Source: Rhodomicrobium sp. Az07 (lineage in GTDB: Bacteria > Pseudomonadota > Alphaproteobacteria > Rhizobiales > Rhodomicrobiaceae). Taken from it: a stretch of 64,000 nt of DNA. Below, in pieces: positions 26,134 to 34,138 of this stretch (positions are counted from its first letter, which is position 1; each line of letters opens with the position of its first letter). Both the position numbers and the translations under genes were made by a program. Location: NCBI RefSeq assembly GCF_018619475.1, contig NZ_JAHFZG010000001.1, positions 248,001 through 312,000 on the forward strand. Reading direction: 5' to 3'. Under the pieces are notes generated by a model. It was not told where the DNA came from, did not search any database, and worked only from the letters and a program-made list of their open reading frames with translations.

Positions 26134-27318
26134 CTAAAGCGCTGCCGACATCGGAGTTGCGGCAGCCTCTTCGCCGTACATCGACAGCATTGGCTCGTCG
26201 GCGAGGACGACTTCGTCGTAATAGCCGCAGCCGTTGAAGTGGCTCGCCATCACGCGGCCGTACGCTCCGATGTTGCCGATTTCGATGAAGTCGCCCTCAT
26301 CGATGTTTTCCGGCAGGATGAACGGCCCCTCCAGATAGTCGGCGCTGTCGCATGTCGGGCCGTAGAAGTCGAACTTCTGCTGGCGGCCGCGCATTTCCGC
26401 GCCGTTGGCGTCAAATGCGCGGGTCGGAAACACCCACTTGCAATGCGCCGCGTCGTAGAGAGTGCCGAACGCGCCGTCATTGATGAAGAGCGTGTCGCCC
26501 CGCCGGCCATCCACGCGCACGATCACCGACTCGGACTCGGCGACGAGCGCGCGGCCCGGCTCGCACCAGAGCTCGCAATTGTAGGTGACGAGCATCTGGT
26601 CGAACGCTTCGCGGATCGCGTCCATGTACGCGTCGAGAGCGGGCGGCTCGCGACCCGGATAGACGGACGGAAAACCGCCGCCGACATCCACGATATCGAC
26701 GAGCGTCGCCGCCCGTGCGATCTGCTTCGACACGCTGCGGAGCACCTGGCCGTAGCCTTCCGGGCACATCATCTGCGACCCGGCGTGGAACGAAACGCCA
26801 AGCGAATCCGCGCTTTGGCGTGTGCGCCGGATGAGATCCGGTGCTTCGCTCCACTGCGCGCCGAATTTGCCCTCGAGCGAAATCTCGCTGTAGGTCGAGG
26901 GACAGGCGACGCGAACGACGAGCGTCAGATCCTTCGCGTTGCCGGTGACGGCAAGGATCTTTTCGAGTTCGGCTTCAGAATCGAGCGAGAAGGTTTTCAC
27001 GCCGAAGTCGAAATACGCTTCGGAAATGAACTTCCGTGACTTGACCGGATGCATGATGTGCATGACCGCGCCCGGAAGGTTCGCGATTGTGCGAAGCTCC
27101 GTTGCGGATGCAACGTCGAAATGTCGGATTCCCGCGCTGAAAAGCGTCTTAAGGGCTTTGGGCGAATCATTCGCCTTGACCGCATAAAGCGTTTCTCCCG
27201 GAAAATTGTCCAAGAACCAGCGCGCAGCACGAGCTGCCGCATGCGGACGGAATCCGAGTACGGGGCGATCTACATGAAGCTTGCGGAGAACCTCCGCCGG
27301 CGTCGGGTAAATGTCCAT
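26134..27318 (-). CDS. Ornithine/lysine decarboxylase, fold type III (eukaryotic-ODC-like)
   Basis: A 394-residue PLP enzyme of the alanine-racemase-fold decarboxylases. It shows the PLP lysine in LYAVKAND (about residue 49), the glycine-rich VDVGGGFPS for the phosphate, CEPGRALVAES and the catalytic Cys in GPTCDSADY near residue 329. It forms putrescine or cadaverine in the cytoplasm; alphaproteobacterial members often act on both ornithine and lysine, so the substrate is not settled. GGGAGG precedes the ATG by nine bases. The long gap upstream (about 730 bases) may carry regulation. Confidence 0.9.
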   Translation of the reverse strand: MDIYPTPAEVLRKLHVDRPVLGFRPHAAARAARWFLDNFPGETLYAVKANDSPKALKTLFSAGIRHFDVASATELRTIANLPGAVMHIMHPVKSRKFISEAYFDFGVKTFSLDSEAELEKILAVTGNAKDLTLVVRVACPSTYSEISLEGKFGAQWSEAPDLIRRTRQSADSLGVSFHAGSQMMCPEGYGQVLRSVSKQIARAATLVDIVDVGGGFPSVYPGREPPALDAYMDAIREAFDQMLVTYNCELWCEPGRALVAESESVIVRVDGRRGDTLFINDGAFGTLYDAAHCKWVFPTRAFDANGAEMRGRQQKFDFYGPTCDSADYLEGPFILPENIDEGDFIEIGNIGAYGRVMASHFNGCGYYDEVVLADEPMLSMYGEEAAATPMSAAL

Positions 27319-28048
27319 CGCATAGGACCTCCCATTTAAGAGTTAATCCGATGCTGCTGACGAACGCTTCACCGCGCTATGCGGAGTTTGCCAGACAGGT
27401 ATTTCTGCACGTTCGGCACACGGGAGGCGTCTCGCCTCAAAGCGCAGCCTTTATGAGCAGAAGTCACCTCCCCGGCGCCCTGATGTGGCGCAATCGTTTT
27501 CGCAATCGAGATGCTTTAAGTGGCCATATCGCCCCCCAGGTCAAGACCTTTTTTTGCCCTGCAATAAGAAACCGGGGTTGCGATGTGTCCGGGACGCGGA
27601 TCATCGGGAAAAGCTATTGATAATGATGGGTGTTTTCGGCCGTTAGCCGGCGCGGCGAACAAGGGGGAAAGCGAGCGGATTTCACGCGGGCCGCCAGGGC
27701 GAAGCCGTCGCCCGCGAGGCTCCGAAAGGGAGCTTCCCGCAGTCGCGAACGCATGGACAGGCGGGGCAATTCCGGCGCGTATACTTTTGCTTGAGGGCAT
27801 GCGTTCATAACAGACGGACGATGCGTCGGAGTACTAGGAAACGGTTCATCACAATCGAGGGTTTCACTGCGGAAGGTTGCGCGCCATGGTACAACCCGAA
27901 ACCGGTTTCGCTTGTCGATTCCAATAATTAGCTGAAGGAACGGCGGGCAAATGCGGCCTGCTGCACTCTCGGCGTAAGGTCGCAATTGGAATTTTCGCAA
28001 GTGGTCCCAGATTTGTCTCGATAATTTCTCTTTGGATATGCGGGCAGG
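27319..28048. other. 730-bp gene-poor region between the decarboxylase and a receiver gene
   Basis: No frame here has convincing coding character; short open stretches lack ribosome binding sites and family motifs. It must hold promoters for the divergent decarboxylase and response-regulator genes. The only clear structure is a 14-bp perfect palindrome at 27897-27910. A T-run after TCAAGACC at about 27542-27555 is not preceded by a good hairpin. Confidence 0.6.
27897..27910. promoter_or_regulatory. 14-bp perfect palindrome
   Basis: CGAAACCGGTTTCG is its own reverse complement and lies 139 bases upstream of the receiver gene start. The size suits a dimeric repressor or activator, but no regulator is identified. 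Confidence 0.4.
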
Positions 28049-28441
28049 ATGAGTTCCGATTCTGAAAAGCCCCTGCACGGGGCAAAAATACTCGTGGCCG
28101 AGGACGATGCGATCCTTGCATTCGATATCAGCATCCTGCTTCAGAAAGCCGGAGCGTTGATTCTCGGACCGGCGGTCACCCTCAAGCATACGATGACCAT
28201 CGCAGCGGATACGCCGATGTCCGCCGCCCTGCTGGACGTCAGCCTGCGCGGCGAGGAGGTCTTTCCCGCTGCGCGCGTGCTGACCGAACGCGGCGTGGGC
28301 GTGGTTTTCTACACAGGTTATGCCGAGGTGGACAAGCTCAAGCGCGAATGGCCACACGCTGAAGTGTTGACGAAGCCCGCGCCTCCGCGCCGCCTTGTCG
28401 ATGCGGTGGCGCGCGCGTGGGGCGAGAGCGCCGTCGTCTGA
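28049..28441 (+). CDS. Single-domain response regulator (receiver only)
   Basis: A 130-residue CheY-like receiver: acidic pocket VAEDDAIL, phosphoacceptor Asp in ALLDVSLRGEE (about residue 64), the switch Thr in FYTGYAE and the conserved Lys in VLTKPAPP. There is no output domain, so it probably acts in a phosphorelay or by protein contact. Members with this LLDVSLRGE pattern are frequent in Rhizobiales and are often paired with HWE-family kinases; none lies nearby. The start at 28049 is preceded by GGGCAGG very close to the ATG. Confidence 0.85.
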   Translation: MSSDSEKPLHGAKILVAEDDAILAFDISILLQKAGALILGPAVTLKHTMTIAADTPMSAALLDVSLRGEEVFPAARVLTERGVGVVFYTGYAEVDKLKREWPHAEVLTKPAPPRRLVDAVARAWGESAVV

Positions 28442-28612
28442 GCGGATCTGTTCCGCAGCACCGAGAACGAGGCGTGAATCCAATCTGCTTTCGGTCAATA
28501 AAGCGATAGGCGCGCCGCTTTTGCGGGGCTCCACGGCGGCGCAAGTTTCAAGCATGGCAGACGCGGTAAATTGCTGGCGCGTATAATAAATTGCCGAGTG
28601 GAGGAACTCGCC

Positions 28613-29068
28613 GTGCCGATGCCATCCAATGTGAAAGCCTCTCAGGCCATGCCCTTTCCGGCGCGCGCTGTCGGGCTGGCGTGCCTTCTTCCCTTCGCCA
28701 TGGGCGCACTCGCCGTGTGTCTCGCGCCCGAGATCAGGGCCGAGGCCGCTTCGGCGCTGATCGTCTATGGCGCCATCGTGCTGTCTTTTCTGGGAGGCGT
28801 CCGCTGGGGGTTCGCGGTGCTCGAAGGGGGGCAGGCGAGCTGGAGCGCTTACGGACTGGCCGCGATTCCGTCCCTGATGGCCTGGATCGGCGCGCTGTGG
28901 GGCGGGCCGGATGGCCTCGCTATTCTCGCGCTTGCGCTGGCGATGTGGTTTTTTGTGGAGAAGGCCGCCCCACCCGCATTGCCGCTTCCGGCCTGGTACG
29001 GACGGGTGCGCGGGGTTCTGACTGCCATAGCAACGCTTTCGCTCGGGCTGGCAGCTTTCTCATGGTAA
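28613..29068 (+). CDS. DUF3429 family integral membrane protein
   Basis: A 151-residue protein with four to five membrane helices and the family motif YGAIVLSFLGGVRWG (about 52-66). DUF3429 proteins occur widely in Proteobacteria with no known function. I chose GTG 28613, eight bases after GGAGG (28600-28604); ATG 28619 and an upstream TTG at 28571 are alternatives. It is preceded by about 170 bases after the receiver gene and is probably transcribed on its own. Confidence 0.82.
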   Translation: MPMPSNVKASQAMPFPARAVGLACLLPFAMGALAVCLAPEIRAEAASALIVYGAIVLSFLGGVRWGFAVLEGGQASWSAYGLAAIPSLMAWIGALWGGPDGLAILALALAMWFFVEKAAPPALPLPAWYGRVRGVLTAIATLSLGLAAFSW

Positions 29069-29089
29069 AGAAACAGTAATATGCTCACC

Positions 29090-29118
29090 CTTGGCTGAAC
29101 CGCGGAACTATCCTATCT
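29090..29118 (+). promoter_or_regulatory. Promoter candidate of the BA14K gene (RpoH-like or RpoD-like)
   Basis: CTTG (29090-29093), 18 bases, then CCTATCT (29112-29118) fits the alphaproteobacterial heat-shock consensus CTTG-N18-CYTATNT. The same bases also read as a housekeeping promoter, TTGGCT-N17-TATCTT, so the sigma factor is undecided. The start codon is 41 bases downstream. Confidence 0.5.
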
Positions 29119-29158
29119 TGCGCTGTGTTGGGCGGTTCTGCATTCAGAGAGGGTTAAC

Positions 29159-29623
29159 ATGTCCAAAATTCTAAAGGCATCCTGCATTGCGGCTGCGCTC
29201 GGTGCCACGATGACGATGTCATCGTATTCGGCGAGCGCGGCTCCGCTTCTATCCGGATTTGAAGGCGTTACTGTTTCGTCCAGCGTCATGGAGGTTCAGT
29301 ACCGCCCCGGCGGCAAGAAGCCCGGTAACAGGTCCGGATTCAACCGCGGTCCGAAGCGCGGACCTGGCTTCAACCGCGGGCCACGCGGCGGTGGTTGGGG
29401 GAATCGCCGTCGAGGACCAAGCGGCGCTGCGATAGGGCTTGGCATCGCCGGTGCCATCATTGGCGGCGCGATCATTGCGAACGAAGCAGCCAACGCTGCG
29501 CCCCCGCCGCGCGCCTATGATGACGGTTACGGTCGTTGCGCTGCCACGTTCCGGTCGTTCAACCCGAACACGGGCACCTATGTCGGCTTCGACGGCATCG
29601 AGAGGCCGTGCCCTTATCTCTAG
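29159..29623 (+). CDS. BA14K family secreted protein
   Basis: A 154-residue exported protein: signal peptide about 1-28 (cleavage near SASAAP), an Arg/Gly/Pro-rich low-complexity middle (FNRGPKRGPGFNRGPRGGG), a glycine-rich hydrophobic segment (about 90-107) and the C-terminal BA14K motif CAATFRSFNPNTGTYVGFDG ending in PCPYL. BA14K was described in Brucella as an immunoreactive protein with lectin-like properties; homologues are found across Rhizobiales. The hydrophobic glycine-rich segment may insert in a membrane. A promoter candidate lies 41 bases upstream and GAGAGGG precedes the ATG. Confidence 0.88.
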   Translation: MSKILKASCIAAALGATMTMSSYSASAAPLLSGFEGVTVSSSVMEVQYRPGGKKPGNRSGFNRGPKRGPGFNRGPRGGGWGNRRRGPSGAAIGLGIAGAIIGGAIIANEAANAAPPPRAYDDGYGRCAATFRSFNPNTGTYVGFDGIERPCPYL

Positions 29624-29653
29624 CGCTCTGGCGCATACGTTTGGACGCTGCGG

Positions 29654-30673
29654 TCAGCCTTTCGGGGCTGATCGCGGGAGAGCGGGCTCGCTCGAGTCCG
29701 GCGGCACCAGCCGCCGGGCACTTCCGTTCCATCGCCATGGCGCGGGCGACGCGATGCGAACGCCGCCGATAGCGCGGTCCATGCGGCGATGCTGCAAGGC
29801 GTCGGCATGGCCCGAAAGCACCGACACGCCAAGATGAGTCAGCGAAAGCCGCGAGGACAGATAGGCGTCTCGCGCGTTCTCCGGCAGCCCCGGTGAAAAG
29901 GCGCGGCCGTTAAACCCGGCGATGAATGGTGCCGAGGTATCGCCCAGCGCGTCCAGCACGCAATAAAAGCTCCAGTCCCCCATGAACATCGCCACCTCGC
30001 TCTCGCGATAGGCCTCGTAAACGTCTGCGGGATGCCGCACGCCATCGTGAATGAGCGTGAGGATCGTCGCTTCCGTGCGTGAAAGGCCGGTACGATGATC
30101 GGGCAGCTCTTCGAGCAGCCGCAGCATCGCAAGCCGCAGGAACGGCAGAACATGCGTGCTGAACCGGAGAAGGTTCGCCCAGGGCTCCGGCGAAGGGGAA
30201 CAGAATGCGCTCCACGCCAGCCGGGCGAGCGCGAAATGCGCGTCGTTTGCGCGCTCCTGAAGATGGAGATGCTGCTTCAGGCCGCGCGGCGTCTCGGTTC
30301 CGATGTAGCGTCCCGACTGGATGAGGGACACGCCCTCGCGCCGCCCTTCGCCCGCCAGGAAATCGAGCACCTGAACGAGCTGCAACTGATCGTAAAGATC
30401 GTGTTCGAACCACAGCACGACTTCGCGATAATCCGCGTGCCCGCGGAGCACGTCGTCGCGAGCGCGAAACGCCGCGCGAAGCTCCTCTTCCGATGTCCAG
30501 CCGCGTTGCGCGAGAAAACGGGCGCGCACGTCGGAAAGCTCGTCGAGCGGAAGCGCGGGAACCGGCCCTTCATACAGAATATCGCGCCACGGCAGGATTT
30601 CCGCGTCGATGCGCGCCTCTCGCATGCGCGCGACCGCCTCGTCGCCGTTCGTGATGATCAGCCGGTCTCCCAT
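29654..30673 (-). CDS. DUF1835 domain protein
   Basis: A 339-residue cytoplasmic protein that starts MGDRLIITNGDEAVARM and continues with ILPWRDILYEGPVP and WFEHDLYDQLQLVQ, the conserved blocks of DUF1835. Function is not known. ATG 30673 lies ten bases after the queF stop, so the two are almost certainly cotranscribed; the frame is open further upstream, but that extension overlaps queF. The C-terminal 40 residues are Pro/Arg/Ser-rich and look dispensable. Confidence 0.82.
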   Translation of the reverse strand: MGDRLIITNGDEAVARMREARIDAEILPWRDILYEGPVPALPLDELSDVRARFLAQRGWTSEEELRAAFRARDDVLRGHADYREVVLWFEHDLYDQLQLVQVLDFLAGEGRREGVSLIQSGRYIGTETPRGLKQHLHLQERANDAHFALARLAWSAFCSPSPEPWANLLRFSTHVLPFLRLAMLRLLEELPDHRTGLSRTEATILTLIHDGVRHPADVYEAYRESEVAMFMGDWSFYCVLDALGDTSAPFIAGFNGRAFSPGLPENARDAYLSSRLSLTHLGVSVLSGHADALQHRRMDRAIGGVRIASPAPWRWNGSARRLVPPDSSEPALPRSAPKG

Positions 30674-30683
30674 ACCGGCAGTT

Positions 30684-31145
30684 TTAGCCGCGCCCACGGT
30701 ATGGCGCAACGCCCTGATCGGGCACCCACAGGCCGTGCGGCAGGTCGCCAACAGCAAAGAACACGTCGATGGGCATGCCGCCTCTGGGATACCAGTAGCC
30801 GCCGATCCTGAGCCAGTGCGGGTTCAGTGTTTCGTCGAGCCGCTTGCCGATGGCGACGGTGCAATCCTCGTGGAACGCGCCGTGATTGCGGAAGGCTCCG
30901 AGATAAAGCTTCAGCGATTTCGACTCGACGAGCACGTCGCGCGGGACGTAATCGATCACGAGATGCGCAAAATCCGGCTGACCGGTGACAGGACAAAGCG
31001 AGGTGAATTCCGGCGCCGTGAAGCGCACGACATAGAGCGAACCGGCGTGCGGGTTCGGCACGGTTTCGAGCGCGGCCCCGTCCGGCGATGCGGGCAGGTC
31101 GGCGCGCTGTCCGAGTTGCGTCAGGTGAACCGTGGGATCGTTCAT
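30684..31145 (-). CDS. queF: NADPH-dependent 7-cyano-7-deazaguanine reductase
   Basis: A 153-residue QueF of the short (unimodular) type. It carries the catalytic Cys in [14 protein letters not shown] (about 48-61), the [16 protein letters not shown] motif (about 74-89) that binds NADPH and substrate, and [10 protein letters not shown]. It reduces preQ0 to preQ1 in queuosine tRNA modification. GGAG precedes the ATG at 31145 by six bases. No other queuosine gene lies nearby and I saw no preQ1 riboswitch in the 260-base upstream gap. Confidence 0.95.
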   Translation of the reverse strand: MNDPTVHLTQLGQRADLPASPDGAALETVPNPHAGSLYVVRFTAPEFTSLCPVTGQPDFAHLVIDYVPRDVLVESKSLKLYLGAFRNHGAFHEDCTVAIGKRLDETLNPHWLRIGGYWYPRGGMPIDVFFAVGDLPHGLWVPDQGVAPYRGRG

Positions 31146-31405
31146 GGGGGCACTCCGTCTTTTTGGTCGGCGGTCCAGGCGCCTCGTAAACGCGCGATAG
31201 GCCAGACAGGTGCCACATTGAAACCGGGCGCGCAAACGGCGTTCACGGCGGACCGCATCTCCGTCGCCTGTAGAGCTTGTGGCCGCCGTGCCATAGTCGC
31301 TTCACAAAACGGCCATGCCGCTGCGCTTCAGTCTCCCCCGATCGAGAGTCTGCGCCTGCGAGCGCCAGCGTCTGCCGATCGCGTTCGCCTTCGAGTACAG
31401 AGTTC

Positions 31406-32467
31406 ATGCGCCGCATTCTCATTCCGTTCCTCGTCCTCGCGTTTCTCATGCCCGCGAGCGCCGCTCCGCCGCCCGCAAACGCGAATTGGCCGGAGGCCGG
31501 TCAGCGCTGGATGAAGAAATATCGCGCGAAGCCCGAGCCGTTGGCGGTTCCCGCCGTGATCCGCCTTCTGAGCCAGTCCGGCGCGCTGAAGGAGCCGGAT
31601 GCGTCCGGGCTTTACGTCGGTTTCCTCGCCGGGGTGCTCAACGCGAACCCGAAAAAGGCGCAGGCCATCATCGAGAAAACGCTGCCGCTGCCCTTCGAGG
31701 ACCAGTGGCTCGTGATCCGCGCCGTTGCGTATTCCCAGATCCCCGACTGGCGCAATCACATGAGCGTGCTCGCGGCTCGCTTGCCGGACCGTCGCGTCAT
31801 GGCCGAACGCTATCTGTCGGGCGATTTGCCGACGCTGAACCAGATCGCGCTCGAACCTTACAAGCCCGGTACGGCGGAGAAGGTGCAAAGCTTCTTCAAC
31901 GGCGACATGTTCTTCAAGGACAAGGAAAAGGAAGACAAGAAGCGCTCGATCACCTTCGCATCCAACGCCGAATTGATCGATACGCTGTGGGGCATCTATT
32001 TCGCCACGGGTCGCGAAGGACCGATTGCGCAGATCGTCACGCTGCTGCCGTGGTCGAAGGAACGCGACAGCGTGGACAAGCTCACCATCGGCAGCATGGC
32101 GCGCTTCACGCTGGCGTCGAACGCGGCGCGCGACGCGGACCTTCTGCGCGTGCTGAAGAACTTGCAGGAGCGGCAACCGAAAAAGGTGAGGCCCATCCTC
32201 GCGGAAGTGATCGAAGCGGCCGAACTCGCGGACACGGCGCGGCTCGGCAAGGACGCGCTGGCAGCGCTCGACGAATTGAAGCGCAAGGGCCCCGGCTCGA
32301 CGCGCGATCTTCTCACATGGGGCTCGGTCGGGCAGGCAGCGGTGTCGGCGGGGTGCCTCGGCCTCGCGGTGGCGAGCGTCGGAACAGCGGGCATTCCCTG
32401 CGTCGTCGGCGGGGCGCTTTCAACCGGCGCGCTGCGTTATATCGGCAGCTCGGGCGGCGCGGAATAG
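31406..32467 (+). CDS. Secreted hypothetical protein with helical repeats
   Basis: A 353-residue protein I cannot assign to a family. It has a signal peptide (MRRILIPFLVLAFLMPASAA, cleavage near residue 20), a helix-rich body of about 280 residues (APAVIRLLS-like repeats, PKKAQAIIEKTLPLPFEDQWL) and a glycine/alanine-rich hydrophobic C-terminus (about 315-350) that could be a membrane hairpin. Expected location is the periplasm or outer membrane. Homologues annotated only as hypothetical are plausible in Rhizobiales. It is divergent from queF and ends four bases before the convergent ATP-grasp gene. Confidence 0.65.
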   Translation: MRRILIPFLVLAFLMPASAAPPPANANWPEAGQRWMKKYRAKPEPLAVPAVIRLLSQSGALKEPDASGLYVGFLAGVLNANPKKAQAIIEKTLPLPFEDQWLVIRAVAYSQIPDWRNHMSVLAARLPDRRVMAERYLSGDLPTLNQIALEPYKPGTAEKVQSFFNGDMFFKDKEKEDKKRSITFASNAELIDTLWGIYFATGREGPIAQIVTLLPWSKERDSVDKLTIGSMARFTLASNAARDADLLRVLKNLQERQPKKVRPILAEVIEAAELADTARLGKDALAALDELKRKGPGSTRDLLTWGSVGQAAVSAGCLGLAVASVGTAGIPCVVGGALSTGALRYIGSSGGAE

Positions 32468-32470
32468 ATC

Positions 32471-34078
32471 TCAATCGCCATCATGCCGCGTGCCCTCCTG
32501 ATCGAGGATCGCCACGCTGCGCATGTAGGACTGATACGCCTTTTCCTGCGTGTCGCCGATGGCCAGCACGCCAAGCTTGCCGAACTCCGACAGCGCGCCG
32601 ATGAGATGGAACACGACGCCCTCCTGCTTCGCGGCATCGAAATGCAGCCCCTGCGTCGCGGCGATGTCGATGAGGTCCGTCGGCGTCAGCCCGCAGTAAT
32701 GGTCCGCGTGAAGATTGTCCGACGCGTAATAAAAGCAAGGCTTGCCCGCCGCGCTGTAGAACAGGCCGGTTTCGTGCTCGTAGCGGCCCGCCGTGAGATA
32801 CTGCAACATGAGGAACGGGTGCGTGGTGCCGCCCTTCCGCAGGTTGATCTCGATGGCATAATGGCGCCACGGCGCGGCCTCGTCGTCCTTCACAGACATG
32901 AAATCGATGGCGAAACGGCCAAGCGCGCCTTTCGACGCAAGCACCTCGCCCGCGCGACGTCCCAAGTCCTGAATGTCGAGACGATAGCTTTCGTCGGCGG
33001 GGAATTTGCAGCCGAGAAACACCTGCTCATTCGCGCCGCCGAGCACCTGATCGTGCGTCGAGATAGTCTCAAGCATGCCCACGGGATCGACGCGGAATTG
33101 CGATGAAGGCGAGCGCTTGATCTTGCCCTCAAGGAACTCCTCTACGATACCGCCCATCAGCTCGAATTTTTCCATAAAAGCATCGAAAGCCATTTCCGCC
33201 GATTGAAAGCCGAGGTGCGGAAGCTGCTGACGCACCCACTCGCGAAGGCCCGTTTCGGGGGCGTCCTTGAAGCAGAACACCGCGTTGCCTTCGCCGGAAA
33301 AGCCGTCGTTCAGTTTCACCACCGCGCGGCGCAGCTCCGGGTTCTGCTCCTTCAGCGTGACGAGCGCATTCACGATGTCGTCCGCGTTCTTCAGGTCTTC
33401 GAACCCGGCGGGCATGGCGATGCCCGCTTCCCTGAAAATCTTGCGCGAACCGCTCTTCGAGCCCCAGCAGGAAACCTCGGGGTCGGAGCCGTAAATCGGC
33501 AGGTCGAGCTTCAGCGCGAGCTTCTTTTCAAGCGGGGTCACGGTGAAGAAGGTCACATGTGCCGCGTGCGGATCGGGGATCGCGGCCTTGATCCGCTCAA
33601 TCAGGCGTGGGCGCGCGAGGATTTTCGCCGACAGCGGCGCGTCGGAGCTGTCGTAGCACGAGAGAAGCACGAGCCGCTTTCGCGCATGCTGGGCCGGGAT
33701 GCCCGGCAGAAGATGCAGGTAATAATCGATGATGGGCGTTGCGATGGGCTCGCTTGTGACGTAGATCACGCGGGTGCGGGGAAAGCGCAGCAGCAGAAGC
33801 AGGCATAGAAGCCGCTCTTCGTAATGATGAACGCCAGCGATGCGCGCCATCACTTCCCGGTCGAAGGTGATACTCGGCACAATAACCACGGTGCGCGGCG
33901 TATTCGGATCGGCGAAAATCTTCGCGTAGGTCTCGCGGAAATGATCCTGCAAGACTTTCGATCTCGCCAGCTCGACCGGCTCGAAATTCACTGGACCAGC
34001 CCCGTTCAAGCGCGTTTTCCCGTGCTTCTTCCGCTCTTTACCGAGCGTTCCAATATTATATTGAAAAGGTACCGGCAT
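32471..34078 (-). CDS. ATP-grasp protein, peptide-ligase PGM1-like
   Basis: A protein of about 535 residues: an N-terminal domain (VVIVPSITFDREVMARIAG, YVTSEPIATPIIDYYLHLLPG) followed by an ATP-grasp domain with AVVKLNDGFSGEGNAVF, IVEEFLEGK and the metal-binding FAIDFMSV and IEINLRKGGTTHP. This layout matches the PGM1-related group named after the pheganomycin peptide ligase, which joins a peptide to an amino-containing cap; most bacterial relatives are uncharacterised. ATG 34078 is used, but ATG 34114 in frame is also possible and would leave only 24 bases to the divergent dehydrogenase gene. Confidence 0.72.
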   Translation of the reverse strand: MPVPFQYNIGTLGKERKKHGKTRLNGAGPVNFEPVELARSKVLQDHFRETYAKIFADPNTPRTVVIVPSITFDREVMARIAGVHHYEERLLCLLLLLRFPRTRVIYVTSEPIATPIIDYYLHLLPGIPAQHARKRLVLLSCYDSSDAPLSAKILARPRLIERIKAAIPDPHAAHVTFFTVTPLEKKLALKLDLPIYGSDPEVSCWGSKSGSRKIFREAGIAMPAGFEDLKNADDIVNALVTLKEQNPELRRAVVKLNDGFSGEGNAVFCFKDAPETGLREWVRQQLPHLGFQSAEMAFDAFMEKFELMGGIVEEFLEGKIKRSPSSQFRVDPVGMLETISTHDQVLGGANEQVFLGCKFPADESYRLDIQDLGRRAGEVLASKGALGRFAIDFMSVKDDEAAPWRHYAIEINLRKGGTTHPFLMLQYLTAGRYEHETGLFYSAAGKPCFYYASDNLHADHYCGLTPTDLIDIAATQGLHFDAAKQEGVVFHLIGALSEFGKLGVLAIGDTQEKAYQSYMRSVAILDQEGTRHDGD

Positions 34079-34138
34079 TCCTGCCAGGCGACAAGCGAAG
34101 CGGATGCGGCACATTCCTAGCTCGTTAAGGAAAAATCG

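Noticed and set aside
27351-27620. 89-codon frame in the gap after the decarboxylase gene
   Set aside because: No ribosome binding site, weak codon bias and no recognisable motif.
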